From: Nematostella vectensis
Taxonomy: Eukaryota > Cnidaria > Anthozoa > Actiniaria > Edwardsiidae
Assembly: GCF_932526225.1 (NCBI RefSeq)
Contig: NC_064046.1
Coordinates: 11,495,719 to 11,559,718 of the forward strand
Reading direction: 5' to 3'
Length of the DNA stretch: 64,000 nt
Positions 12,201-24,964 of the stretch are shown here, piece by piece. The position numbers were made by a program, and so were the translations under genes. A model generated the notes under the pieces. That model worked only from the letters and a program-made list of their open reading frames with translations. It made no database searches and was not told where the DNA came from. Every line of letters starts with the position of its first letter. Positions within the stretch are counted from its first letter, which is position 1.

Positions 12201-15200
12201 CTCCAAGTGAAATATCGAGTTGAAGTATGTTTTGTTTAAACCTGAAATACAGCAATTTTTGGCCGCCATTATTTATGAACGTTTTATACGGGCTTTATTT
12301 TCACTTTTTACAGCTTTGCTGTTGGAGTTTTGAGCTAATTTTTCCACCAAGAGAATACCAAACGATGCTCTTTCTAATGAATGTAGCGAGAAGGCGTAAT
12401 TTTGATGGGAATTTAAGCCATACGGCCCCTTTAAGTATAAATATCTCTTTTTTTCTAACACCTACATGACTGCACTATCCAACCCAATACCACCCACCAC
12501 CCCCCGGGTACGCGCCTGGTCTACTTATTGCTTATTTTGTGTCCATAACAGCTCTCTTTGTTTCGTATTTAGACTTAATAGCTTATAAATGTATAGAAAA
12601 ACGACCGGTATAAATATTTAAACAATGCACGCTGGCGTTTATTTCCTAATATCACACAGGCACTCATCCAATCAGAGAGCTGAAATGTTATCAATTTATT
12701 AACTTACATTTCCTCAATGTCGTAGTCTTCCAAAGCCAGATATTTAACCCTCTCAGCAAAGATCATAATCTGGTGTCGTATAAGCATAAAAATATTATTT
12801 CATAGGCGGACAAAGTCTACATAAAACCTTGATTTTAGTAGTGTCGCGCTCGTTCCAAGTAATGCCTTCGAGTCAGCATATCAATATTTGGGTGACCTTT
12901 AAACCTGCTCGGTCAATCTCTTGGAGGCCTGGGTCTCAGGGCATTTCAAGATTAGTGAGATAAAGATTTGACCAAGTGATCACTTTTTTCTTGACAAATT
13001 CTTGCCGCGAGTCTCAAATTGACAGGAATCAGCATTTTTCACCATTATTTCTGGAGATCAGGGAGCGAAAATGTTTAGCTTTTCTAAATATGGGCACCAA
13101 TGTCTATATAAGGAAATACAAACGAAGGACACTATCCATGGGGAATATGTTTGATATGCTGCTCTTCGTTGGTGCTTACCTCTTTCTTGGTGATTTGAAA
13201 ATCCCTGTCCACGTCCCAATTGAGAAAGTAACCAGCCGTGCTGTTTGAATGACCTAAAGAAAAATAAAACATGTTAGCTTATGGTGACCGTTTGAGCGAT
13301 CGCTCGTCAAGCGGTGTTGCATCAATAATGGTGATGATGATGATGTTTGAAGATGATGATGATTATTATAATGATAGTGATGATGTTGATGATCATTAAT
13401 GCTGTTTGAGCCATAGGATAGCTGTAATGAAGATGATTATGACAATATGGCGATGTTGCTGTATTGGAGGATGGGTGGGGTGGGTGGGGTGGGTGGATGG
13501 GGGGCGGAAACCCCTCCTTCGACAGCCAAAGGAAATGGCAAATACACGAGAAAGGATGGAGGTTGGGTTTGCTGGTGACTCGGCAATTATTGGCTGCTTT
13601 TTATGGCTTGTATTTATGCCAAAGATCGGTATACCCCGACTCCCTCTGATTCTAGCTTTTAATTTTTACCCTCGGTAGACCTGATCATCTTTTGTGTCTG
13701 TCTCTGATGGGGCCACCCCCCCCCCCCCCCTTCCATCCCCCCTTTGATTCTAATGATTGCTTTTAATTCTTACCCTCGGTAGACCTAATCATTTTCTTGT
13801 ATTTGTCTGTGATGGGGTCAAGATGGATATCACTCGAGTGCATTCCCGCTTTTTTTGCTTTTTTCAAGATGTAATCACATTCCTCATCGGAAAGAAAATT
13901 AGGAATTTCTGCAAATATAAAAAGGATATTATAAATATATTTATATATATGTGTGTTAAGGCTGTCCCAAAGATGCTCCAAATTTCTTAAAAAGATGCTT
14001 CAAAAATACCAAAAAGTTGCCAAAAGTTGCTCCAAAAATTGCAAAAAGTTGCCACAAATTTGCAAAAGTTGCCAAAAAGATGCTCAAAAAATGGAATAAG
14101 AATTATCGAAAAATTTGTCCAAAAATTTGTAAAAATTTGCCAACAAATCTACCCCATTTTATAAAACGGCAGAGAGAATGCTGCTTTCTATTTCTCTTCG
14201 ACATTTTAAAAAAAATATATTTTTTGATTCGACATTAAACGCAAATACTTAATACTAATATACAATGCAAAATGTATTTAACGATGATGCAATAAAAGAG
14301 GCATCTTGTAAAAACAATCAGCTATCAGCTATCAGTCATGTTGTCGCTTGTTGTTGTTGTCGCTCGCTTGTTGTCTAATAATAAGTTCATTGTCACTCGA
14401 GCACTCCGCCATTTTGAATAATCATAGTAATGAACGCTGACCAACATAACTGCCTCCTCGTCAAACCATAGGTTGACCAATGACCATTAATAATATTACC
14501 AGATTAATAAATGATGTAAGTAGTTAAAAAACGCGAGAGTTCAATAGTTTGATACCAAGAACAAGAAAATAAGCAAAAGATGCACATTTGAGGTGAATAT
14601 ATCCCTAAAAACCCTAAAAAGACAGCAAAAGTGCTCTCATTTACAAAAGATGCCCGGGAAGAGAAAAGTTGCCGCAAATCCTTAAGATTGCTCAAAAGTT
14701 GCTGAGCATCTTAGGGACAGCCCTAATGTGTGTGGATTTTTTTGCGTCACGTATGCCTCCATATGTGGCGGATCCCTAGCAGATAAAGGAGAACTTGGTG
14801 CACACTCACCCCTTTCTCTATGCGAGCTAGTGTTATATGACGGGCATGATTAAATTCTCATAAGACAATGCCACCCCTTCCCTCTCGCCAATAAAAGAGA
14901 TGTTACGGCTCTTTGTGATATATAGCTCGTGCCTTATTCTCAACTCTTTCTATTGCTAATAAACGGATTCTAAAATAATGGAAAAATACTATATCAAAAC
15001 GTTAAAATTACTTGCTTACCAAATATGGGAGGCTGTATCGCTCGTGTTATCATCGAAACAGTCTTGCCCTCCTCGAGTTTAACCCTCCGCTTGTGTCCAA
15101 CCTAAACAAGAGAGATAAAACATATGCTTTAAACAACGGGGAAATTGGAATATACTCCGCTTTTATCCTAATTTAAATTGAATTTCAAGAAATTTAAGCG

Positions 15201-15733
15201 CATGTCTGTTGTTGTTGTTTTTTTACCGAAAATGCATCTCATTTGCATATACCATTAGTCACACAGTCGCCACATAGTCTTTAAAATTGTAATTTGCTCA
15301 ATGATAAAAAATGATATCAAGTTAACGCTGAGCTCTGAGCTTAATTCACAATACTTTCTTTTTTATTGCTTTTTCATAGTATAAGTATTATGAATGTAGG
15401 GCATTCATAGTTTCATGAAGAATGAATTCTGATATTTTTCAGAAAAATGAAAGAAAAAGAAAAGATCTCTGCGAAGAGCTCAAACGGTAGGCGAGTCGTA
15501 GTTCACCAATGATAGAAATATGCTGCACCAACCTTGACTGGGTCCCAGCGGTAAAGTCTTGCTCTTCCATCGTCCAAGCACGGTCCTTCGTCGGCCACGT
15601 CAATACGACAATGCTGCCTCGAACAATCACTCTTTTCATCAGGATTTTTGCTAAAGTTATTACTGGCAATACAGTAATCAAAAGCTATGGAGATTAGAGT
15701 CAGATACAGAAATAACTTTATCATGATAAACAC
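9269..15733 (-). CDS. P4HTM-like: P4HTM-like prolyl 4-hydroxylase, paralogue B (lysine-rich tail)
   Basis: Exons on the minus strand: 15533-15733, 15020-15101, 13774-13908, 13180-13253, 12708-12769, 11910-11947, 11670-11835, 10713-10895, 10244-10334, 9269-9646. They sum to 1410 nt, 469 aa plus TGA, with every phase consistent. Residues 1-24 form a signal peptide or membrane anchor. The EF-hand loop in exon 4 (DVDRDFQITKKE) has Phe in place of the usual Gly. The catalytic domain has the iron ligands His285, Asp287 and His399 and the 2-oxoglutarate-binding Lys409 ten residues after His399, as in P4HTM. The last 30 or so residues are a Ser/Lys/Thr-Lys repeat tail not expected for the family. Exon 10713-10895 equals exons 8 and 9 of A and C fused without an intron. 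It is the middle gene of the tandem trio. Start: first Met of the leader; Met4 is an alternative. Confidence 0.9.
11320..11760. repeat. 141-bp tandem triplication over the exon 7 donor of paralogue B
   Basis: CATGGACCCCACCTCATTCC occurs at 11361, 11502 and 11643 at exact 141-bp spacing. Each unit holds the 3' part of exon 7 (codons for RFSDQVWL..QGRKADK), its GTACGTGGG donor and intron. Only the right-hand copy is joined to the rest of the exon; the left-hand copy has an in-frame TGA. Weaker remnants lie at 11280-11340. Confidence 0.9.
12876..13165 (+). repeat. Dispersed repeat family X, copy 2
   Basis: Second copy of the repeat at 8125-8415, in intron 4 of paralogue B, ending about 15 bp from exon 4 at 13180. 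Confidence 0.8.
13660..13720. repeat. Duplicated exon 3 donor edge of paralogue B
   Basis: TTTTAATTTTTACCCTCGG and the next 45 bases resemble the exon 3 donor region at 13763-13825, about 104 bp away, including the GTAAGA-like donor. It is followed by a C-tract. It is a partial copy, not an exon. Confidence 0.7.
13956..14726. mobile_element. 771-bp non-autonomous TIR element
   Basis: Terminal inverted repeats TTAAGGCTGTCCCAAAGATG and TTAGGGCTGTCCCTAAGATG (right end read on minus), flanked by TATGTGTG and TGTGTGTG. Subterminal clusters of AAGTTGC lie at both ends. No transposase ORF. In intron 2 of paralogue B. Confidence 0.75.
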
Positions 15734-16669
15734 CGTAGTCTAAGGAGATCGGGAAGGTTAGCTCATGGCTCTGCGAAGTCTTTGTGGCTCTTTTTGTGTT
15801 GTGCAGGTACTAAAAAAGTTTTGCAAAGGAAACATGTGACTTTGAAGGGGAAAAGGACAGTACAATACGGTGCCTGTCAGACGAGTATTAATAAATAATG
15901 AGCCACGCTAATTCAAATTACATTTTATTTGTCAAGAAAGTACCCGTCGTATAGTTAATGCCTGTGTTTATCTTAGTTTCTAATTAACGTCTCATGCAAT
16001 AATGTGAATATTTACTTTTTCCGCAACGATTTTTTTTTGTAAAATATTCAAATAGCGCACAGATTCATACTGCTTTTCCTGTATTCGATATTGCTGTTAC
16101 CGAAGATAATCAATGTTCGAACTGTCGATGGTCTGAGGGGGCGTTCAATAGATATGAGGCGTTCATTATAAACTGTAACAAAATAACATTTTAAATTTCA
16201 GTCAGGATAACGTTAAATTGTAGCCTGCGTAGCAAGGTCTCAACATTGAGCAAGACGCTTCTCGCTCAGATTATACAAGAAAGCAATTATATTTGTTTTA
16301 TATTACCGAAATTCCTGTGTCATTTGTGTTTGACCTCGGAGGGAGTGTTGGTGTGTGATTTAGTGGGGGGGGGGGGGGGGGGTTAATAGAGGGGCGTTCA
16401 ATACAGACTTGTAAGCTTAAGGGTGGGCGTTCATTTAGAAAGGAAGCGTTTATTAGATCATTTACGGTATTCCAGATTAAGCAGAGACATAAAAAATGTA
16501 GCCATGTAGAGATTTCTCTCCTGGGGGAGAGGTGGGTGCCGTAGATCAGGTATTCTTCCGCAGAAAAAGTTTCTTTCTGCCAATACCATTCAAGGCCTTC
16601 GATATTTTGGTCGAGTGTCAAATCTTTTTACATTCGCCCTTCCACAAACAAAACTTTATTCTACCTGAG

Positions 16670-16935
16670 GGACGAGTTTCAAAAATCGGAAATCACGTTT
16701 CACGAAAAACTGATAAACTGACGACAAGGATCAATCTTTACTCGGAAATCACGATTCACGATTTTTGAAGAGCATAGATCACGATTCACGATTTTTAAAG
16801 AGCATATAGATCACGATTCACGCTGATCAAATTTCGTCATTCACGAATTATGGCGAAGGTCGCAATCACGGATCACGGTTTACAATTTGTCCTTTTTACG
16901 ATTCACGATAAGGCCGTTCACGGATCACGAAGAAT
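16670..16935. repeat. Degenerate ATCACGATTCACG repeat
   Basis: Irregular repeats of ATCACGATTCACGATTTTT and variants, between paralogues B and C. No gene. Confidence 0.7.
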
Positions 16936-17124
16936 AACCCTTATCGCCTCTGTACCCTAAGCCCGTCCTTTTATAAATGTCGATCAACCACTTTGAAAAA
17001 CGTTTTTAAAACCAAATTTATTTGAAGAAAGCACATTTGAGGGGCACAGGAATAACTGCTTCTCTTCACAGGTAATGCAAATGTTTTTTTAATGATCATT
17101 ATCTTTTATCTTTTTTTAATATCA

Positions 17125-17130
17125 TTTATT
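17125..17130 (-). terminator. Poly(A) signal of P4H paralogue C
   Basis: AATAAA on the minus strand (TTTATT on plus), 24 nt downstream of the stop codon of paralogue C. Confidence 0.5.
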
Positions 17131-17153
17131 TGTAAAATATTAAATTAACTTTG

Positions 17154-20100
17154 CTATTTAAAATCTCTGACCATATGAGCCGGGTCTTCAGAGTCATCGA
17201 AACTGCTTTTGCTTCCAATGTTCGACGGATCAAAAGCCGTCAGCCAGTTATTCGCTACCCATTTATGCCCTTTGCTTACACCACAACCTCCATGTATGGT
17301 ATAATCATCCCTCTCGCCAAGGAATCCGTTATCCTCGTCAACAAAATGGTTGTACCAAAGGATGGCTTTGCCAAGCTCGGGTTTCACAAGGAGACGGGAG
17401 TCTTTGCAATACTGAAGCAGGTTGAATCTGTCTCCTCGTTTCTCACGTACAAAAGCCTACAGAAGAGAGTGCACAATGAATTATATATTTCATATTTGAT
17501 GGCGGAACTAGCTGTGGGGAAGAGTGGGATATTCTACAGAATATTCGACGGTGTTTCGAGGGCAAATTGCGGCTCTATATTTTGCCTCAGCGGAGACTGT
17601 GGTTAGATGGTTTTTGGAAAATGGTTTGTCATTATTATGCGTTTAGGCTGATTGTCGTAGGCATTGAATCAAGCAAAAGAAAACGGGTAACACAACAGAC
17701 AAAAAAGAAAGGGTGACTTTTCATAAAGTTTTGGTACATTGCTCACTGTAGTTAAATGCAACAAGGGTTTATAAATGTTATGTTCAGCATTATGGGCAAT
17801 GGTGACTGTTTTTGTTAGTGCATCTAAAAAAATAAAAATTAAAAACCTTAACAGCCTGAATTGTCACCTGATACCACTATTCATAAGAACAAATTAGGTC
17901 TGATTTGAAAATTCTAGGTTAGTTAAGGTTCAGTGCGAACGGCGAATGGCAATTGCCAAATGGCAGTTCTACGACCGAAAGGTGTTTATGCGTAGCAATT
18001 ATTTGTTAAAATAAAGGTGATAAATAAGCTCAAGCGTTATCAGAACCATATATAAATTGTATTAAATGGATAGCCAAATGTTTTATTTACATTTTTCTGA
18101 ATTTTTGGGAAAACAGATATTTTGGGTCCTTCCGGTCGTAGAACTGGCATTCGTCAATCGCCATTTGTCATTTGCACTGACAACGTTTTTTGAAATAGGT
18201 GCATGCTGCTCCGTCATAATGTCCTAGTACCAGTCTTACCGTACCTCGTACCAGTCTTACCGTACCTCGTACCAGTCTTACCGTACCTCGTACCAGTCTT
18301 ACCGTACCTCGTACCAGTCTTACCGTACCTCGTACCAGTCTTACCGTACCTCGTACCAGTCTTACCGTACCTCGTACCAGTCTTACCGTACCTCGTACCA
18401 GTCTTACAGTTACCTCGTACCAGTCTTACCGTACCTCGTACCAGTCTTACAGTTACCTCGTACCAGTCTTACCGTACCTCGTACCAGTCTTACAGTACTT
18501 CGTACCAGTCTTACCGTACCTCGTACCAGTCTTACAGTTACCTCGTACCAGTCTTACCGTACCTCGTACCAGTCTTACCGTACCTCGTACCAGTCTTACC
18601 GTACTTCGTACCAGTCTTACCGTACCTCGTACCAGTCTTACCGTACTTCGTACCAGTCTAACAGTTACCTCGATAAGGGAAATGATCGGGATCGCCAGTG
18701 CTGAATAACGTATGCGCATGCGCATGCTTTGGCGAAAACAAGCACAATCGTAGTGTTGAATCGTTCGAGTAAAGGTACGAAAGGCTGACTTCAGTTGCTA
18801 TTTTGACTAACTGTACAACATTAGAACCATACTGTACAAAAGATGACAGATTTGTGTGATAATGAGGGAGTCATAAAGAAAATTATAGCCTAATGTTTGG
18901 TCTAGTTTTCTTAGCATTCGCCAAAATGTGACAGCTGCCGGTAAAAGACGCCATTTTAAAACAAAAAGGCTGGTTTAACCGCGCGGTACTTGAACTAGTC
19001 TTGCGTTTTTCAGCACTGGCATCGGGATCACACTCACCTCTTCGCTGTAGGTTTCGTTGTCAGCGGCAGGGAACGCTGTCTCGCCTCCCTCAGGTACCTC
19101 ATTTAGATAGTACAAGACCGTGGCATAACTAAGGGGAAAAACACGAATGAGTGAGTTGTATTGATAGTGTACAGGACAACGTGGTATAACTAAGGGGAAA
19201 AAACACGAATGAGCAAGTTATATTGATAGTACAAGACCGTGGCATAACTAAGGGGAAAAAACACGAATGAGCAAGTTATATTGATAGTACAAGACCGTGG
19301 CATAACTTAGGGGGAAAACAGGAATGAGTAAGTTATATTTATAGTACAAGACCGTGGCATAACTTAGGGGGAGAGCACGAATGAGTATGTTATATTGATG
19401 TGTACGAGCTTTGGATCTCAATCTTTTTTTCGCCGTGATGGCATCACGGAGGAAAACTGAAAATGCAAGAAGGTTACGACAACGCAAAATGACTGACGAT
19501 TATGATGATGATGTTGATAAATGATGATGAATGGTAGTTAATGACGACGACGGCGATAATAATTACAACAATGATGATGATGAAAAGGAAGAATAAGATG
19601 ATCATGATCTTTATCAAAAAGAAGAAAAAGAAGAAAGAGAAGGAGGAGGAAGAGGAGAATGAAAAAAAGAAAAAGTAAAAGAAAGGTTGGAAGAAGAAGA
19701 TGGGGATGGTGATCGTATAATTTAGCTTGTAATCTACTTACCGACAGAGCCTGCATTGCACCCGGTCAGCGCCGACAATGTGACAACACTTGTATCCCGG
19801 ATGTTCACTGATTGACTGGCTGTCATAATGACCATTATAATGACCATCTTTACCGTATCGCACGACCTGTTAGACAAGCAAAATGATTTACCTCCAGCTT
19901 ATCTCATTAGACCATCAGAGGGCTTATCGGTTTTCTAAACGTCTAAACGTCAATAGACTATTTGCTATTATTTCTTATGTCTTTTGCCCTGCCCCTTGCG
20001 AACATATGTCTATACACCTGATGGCGGTACAAACTAGTTCTTGTTATATTTAATACCCTGACGCGTACCCTTTCACAGCACTTAAACGTTGGCTCTACCA

Positions 20101-22831
20101 TCGAAAATGGTGGGACAAAACATTTTCGCGCCTTATAAAAAAACCCGGGCAAGTTTTTCGTAAATGGTGAGGTGGCATCAGCAATATCATTACAGGACCT
20201 GATACACAGGCTAATATAGCAGGCGCGTACACAGGGGGGTTGCGCAGGGTGCGCGCACCAACCCCCCCCCCCCCCCCCCTTGGCGACCAAAAGGGTCATT
20301 TCTTATTAAGGAATCTTCAAATCTTATGCTTTTTCCATGTGATACCTATGACTGCGCACCCCCTCAGCCAATCCTGTTTACGCGCCTGTACAACCCGTGT
20401 CGAATCATTTACCTGGACGGGCTCACTTCCTTGCATTAGCTCCGGTGGTAATCTTGTCAGCTTTCCGGTTCTACAATAATAGAATTAAAATAAAACCAAC
20501 AGCACGTGACCATCCATGCGGTATACCGCTGACTCACCTTGCGCGCAGCCTCTTCATGACGTCGTCAGCCTTTCGACCTTGACCAAGCCAGGCCTGGTTG
20601 CTGTATCGTTCTCGATGACGTGGGTGCTGGTCCTTCAGTGTGTCCATGTACGACACAATAGAGGCTGTCGGGAAGGTGGGCCAGTCGTCATCCGTCACTC
20701 CGCCTGCGATCAATAGGGTCAGCTGTTAGATTTGCCAAACAGCTTAGTTAAAGAGCAAGATAGACGGCTTTACGATGCTGGCGTTGTTTGGTCTTCAGTT
20801 TTTCTTTTAAACGCAGAACCGTGTTAAGTACAACCGTAAAGTTTTAAATGTAATGAGAGTTCTCTAAAAAAGTGAAGAATGAATACTGGGACATTGGCAG
20901 CAAATCGTATGTCATACACTCGTTTATTCAATGAATTTACTTCATACATTGACGGATTTACCATAACCCCGGGGAATTAAAGAAGGACAATCACGCCGCC
21001 ATTTTATGCTTCCGCTCAATAATGTCGAGTGACTCAGAGAATCCATTTCCATCGGCTAATTCAAGCGAGTTACCAAGATATTTTCAATTAAATATAGTTA
21101 ATTACGTATAAGACTTCATTCATAGATTGTTATTTTGAAGTTTTCTTGTGATGAACCGTTGTATTTTTAATTTAAAACAATAACAAATGAGTGGCTGATC
21201 GACATTCTTTAACGTACCATCTTCAAACTGGCGAAGATCCAACTTCTCTATCCTACAAAATACAGTAAACATTTGGGAAAACATTTGTTAATTAGCATTA
21301 ATGATAGGACACAAATACAAATGGAATGTAAATTAGTACAAATTTGGCTTGTAGTGGAAGCCGAGGGGATTTAAGGGGGGGAGGGGGGGGGGGAGGGGGT
21401 TGCAATACATTCGACATTTATATCTCTGATACTTACATCTCCTCAACTTCTTCTAGACTCAAGTAAAGGTATTTGTAGAATTCTGCGAAGTCTTTAACCT
21501 GTATATAAAAAAGGTAAAGAAAAATAATATGTGTGTCTTCGTAAAGAGGTGGGTTGGATGACATTTTAGTCCTGTTCCATCCAAGTTTAGGATATGCTCG
21601 ATAGTAGTGATCTACAAAACAAGTCTGAGACAGTAACCATTTTACATCGGCTGATGTGTAAAACTATTGCTATGTTTTCTATTCAAATTGGTAAATGAAG
21701 TGTAATAACACTTTAAACTGAGATTTTTAGATGATATATTGACACAAGTTTTCCCTGGAGACCAGAGGCTCCGAGGGTTTTTCGAGCGAAGCGAGAGTTT
21801 GAGAGTTTTTCGAGCGAAGCGAGATTTTTCGAACGAAACGAGAAAAGCGGATATTCAGCCTCTGGAACCCAAGGTAACACAAGTTCTTTTTGTCTTAAAA
21901 TGATTGAGTTAAAATAGTAACAAGGGTGTGGCTGTGGCTGCAAGAGTTATTAATGTTAGCAGTCACCCGTGAATACGAGTTGAGGTGTTATACTGAAAGG
22001 TTTAACTCATAAATGTACCACTAAATACCTCTTCCCTAGTAATCTTGCCATCTCGATCGAAGTCCCAGCTGTTAAAACTTGCCGCGGCTCCTTGAGAGTG
22101 TCCTAAACAAAAAAAGGTGAAACAAATATTGTTGCTGTTTTTTCGCCAAGTTACATCCGATGCATGCATACAAAAACGGCGGCGAATTCGCCGATATTAT
22201 CTAGACGTCTAGCCATTTCCGGCGGTGCAGATAGGCTCACACGGAGTTGCTCCATCGTCTCTCAAGACGGACAGATGCCGGTGACGACATTCAATGCGCG
22301 CATACAAAAACAATTTAATGTCCTGCCCTATATCCAAGATGGCGATCTTCTCGTCGATGAATTGAGTTTACTTGCGAAAAAAATTCCATCTATATAACTA
22401 CTTGTACAGAGGCTAAGGCCTGGGAGATAACCAAAGCAAACCTAAACGTTACTTTTTTTAAATAGGTCAAAATAGCATAAACGTTTTGCAAAGGTACGCG
22501 TTTACGCGCACAGCTTAGGCATAGGAAGTCGATTATGCGCAGACTCATCCGTTCTCAAAGACCATATCAATTTAAACAATTAGGCTACGATACACGTTGC
22601 AATTTTGTACGCTCGCACGAGCGAATTTCAATTGCCAGCTCACAATCGCAAGGTATTACTGCCGCGACGCCGAATTCGCCGATATTTAGTTACCTGATTA
22701 GTCCGATACTTACTGGCGATAAAACTCGCTCATACTCGAGCGTACAAAATCACTTAGTGTGTCCGTAGGGTTAAGGTAACCTGGGTGCTCCAAATGACAG
22801 GCCGGGCGGACGCGTTCGTTTCTCTCGCACG

Positions 22832-22862
<31 letters not shown>

Positions 22863-23959
22863 CTCTGCGGGTTTTCGGAAACCTCAAACTTCTGGATTCA
22901 CACACACACTTCTGGATTCACACACATACAAACCTACCTGAGATGTTCTTCTTGGCGTCCAATAGCCGTTTGTCGAAGTGCATGATGCTTGTCTGAAGAC
23001 CTTTCTTGATCGCTAGCTGCTTGATGTGTTCGACCTCATCATGACTAAGAAAATTGGGGATTTCTTGAAAGAGCAAAGAAGCAAAAGTCGATGAGAAATT
23101 GTATTCTCTTACTAAAGTAACGGTTTTGCATATAGAATCAACCCTTTATACACAAATTACTAGAATAAAAACAGGGAACTGTAGTCCCCATCATAAGCAT
23201 CCCTTAAAAAAATCGTTACCCATTTTATATAATCTGTCCTGTGTGGAAACAGAAAGTTATAGTCCCTGTCTGGCAAATCTGCTAGACGCTCGTCATCATG
23301 GTGGTGTGTGAAGAAGAAAGGAGAGGGGGGGGGCTCAAAAGTGATAAAACCACTAATCCCACATAAGCAGAAAATTCGTACCAAAGACTGGTGGTTTGTT
23401 TGCAACGGTGATCATTTTCCACTTTTTTCCAGGTTCGAGTTCCAACTCTCTTGTATAGCCTTTCTGTAGAAAATAATGATTCAAAAAGAGACGTCAAGAT
23501 GGGCCATAGGTGTAAAGTCTATCAGATACATATTATTTTATATGCTTGTGCGGGAAATGTTAGATACAAAAATGTATTGTTAAATTTTCAAAGATTCGAA
23601 TTGCACATTTTATGTTTTGTTTTTGTGACTAAAATTTTTGTTTTGTTTACATTGTTTAATCAAAACACTATAGCCGCTGTCGACATCGCTCAGTGTTATC
23701 TGTTAAAGACACCTATTTCCCAATCTTTGACAATTAAATTACTGGATATTAAAAAAGGCAAACCACAATGTTATCGTCTTACTGTGATGGGCTCCCAGCG
23801 GTAGAGTCTTGGTCGATCGTCATCCATGCAAGGGCCTTCGTCTTCATTTCGATAACAAACTCCATTTTCGCAACTCATGTCATACTGGTCTTCAGCAAAG
23901 CACCCCAAAACAGCAAAAACAAACAGTGAAAGAGTCCTATGCGAGATCATCGGAGCCAT
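17154..23959 (-). CDS. P4HTM-like: P4HTM-like prolyl 4-hydroxylase, paralogue C
   Basis: Exons on the minus strand: 23783-23959, 23382-23463, 22938-23063, 22029-22102, 21437-21498, 21218-21252, 20538-20703, 20413-20470, 19742-19866, 19038-19128, 17154-17456. They sum to 1299 nt, 432 aa plus TAG, with all phases consistent and the same exon boundaries as A. The hydrophobic leader is residues 1-22; an upstream in-frame Met exists, but the chosen Met sits directly before the leader. The EF-hand loop DFDRDGKITREE in exon 4 is canonical. Iron ligands are His273, Asp275 and His387; Lys397 is the 2-oxoglutarate residue (HGGC...KGHKWVANNW). The family acts in the ER on prolyl residues and may be calcium-modulated through the EF-hand. 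There is no KDEL-type tail. Introns contain a 21-bp minisatellite, a TIR element and a repeated exon-10 edge. An AATAAA at 17125-17130 lies 24 nt after the stop. Confidence 0.9.
17925..18195. mobile_element. MITE family M, copy 1
   Basis: Terminal inverted repeats around TCAGTGCGAACGGCGAATGG and CCATTTGTCATTTGCACTGA, plus an inner inverted pair TTCTACGACCGAAAGG/CCTTCCGGTCGTAGAA. Related ends occur at 62934-63180. In intron 10 of paralogue C. Confidence 0.7.
18222..18672. repeat. 21-bp minisatellite, about 21 copies
   Basis: Unit GTACCAGTCTTACCGTACCTC, homogeneous with occasional AGTTA variants. Because 21 is a multiple of three it yields a 152-codon open frame of repeated LPYLVPV, which I judge non-coding. 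In intron 10 of paralogue C. Confidence 0.95.
19105..19400. repeat. 57-61-bp tandem copies of the exon 10 acceptor edge of paralogue C
   Basis: The exon 10 start (AGTACAAGACCGTGGCATAAC on plus) with acceptor and intron is repeated four more times to the right. Only the leftmost copy is fused to the full exon at 19038-19128. Confidence 0.85.
20220..20388. mobile_element. Short TIR element
   Basis: Ends CAGGCGCGTACACAGG and CCTGTTTACGCGCCTG are imperfect inverted repeats around a long C-tract. In intron 8 of paralogue C. No clear target duplication. Confidence 0.5.
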
Positions 23960-24964
23960 TTCTGACAGATAATATATGGTCTTATGGGAAAATAACGAAA
24001 CGCTAATGGAGGCACTGTGAAATAAGTTTTTAACATTGCTGGTCGCGCATGTGCAGTTGTAAAACTCATTCATTATTTACAAAACACATTTTGTTTAAGA
24101 TTCTTTTGACTAGTTTTCGTGCCATCTTACACGCTTTTTTACTTTAGTTGACTGTAAAGTAAGATCTTCAATAGCAAAAGGAACACTTTTATTCAAATTT
24201 TCAAGAGTGAGTTGTGATAGAAAGTTTAAATGAAAAGGTTTGAGGTTTGATCGGTAGTCTATCCTGGCTCTTGACTGTTGCACGCTCACATCCGGTACCT
24301 GTCGTCCACGCCGTAGCATCAAGTTTTCTTTAATTAGCCTGCTAAAAATCACTGAGTTAGAAAAAAAGGCCGGGTTGAATAGGGTAAAAAATCCTCAAAA
24401 AGAGAACAAAAAATATCTACTCTTTTACAATATTACTGTGCTAAGTGAACGCTTGAATATGGAATTTTTCAATTGTCAGGGCTTATTTTTTCTTGCAAAA
24501 TGAATTCATGATTTTGGTTGAAATGACCACTAAACCAGCTAAATTCCCCAACAGGGATTTTGCGACATCAAGCATTACAGATGCTAATCAAGCATGACAG
24601 TTACTCGATTCCTTCCTGTTCGATATATTTCGTGGCCAGCTGGCTCAATTGTATTTCGCTCGAAATACAGGGAAAAGAGGCCTCTGCTAGCAGGGAAGTC
24701 ACCGACCCATCAGATATAAAATGGTCGATCCATAGACAAGAAAGCCAAATGTTACGTCGGAAATAGAATAGAATGGCCTCTAAAAATAATAAAAACACAG
24801 GCTTCCAACCCGCATAGACAGCGTAGCCGCAGGCTAACCTGTTTTTTACTCCCCCATTCCTTTCCCAGAACGACACTATTATGGCAAATGCCGTCAGTCC
24901 TCCCCTTTCTACAAGTTACGTTTCACACAACAGCTTTCAATTTATATAACTAGTGCGGAAACTT
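23960..24964. other. Intergenic, upstream of paralogue C
   Basis: Presumed promoter region of paralogue C and the gap to ASB7. Mostly unique AT-rich sequence; short open frames only. No TATA box that I trust. Confidence 0.4.

Noticed and set aside
18203..18661. 152-codon open frame of repeated LPYLVPV
   Set aside because: A product of the 21-bp minisatellite; no signal, splice context or homology.
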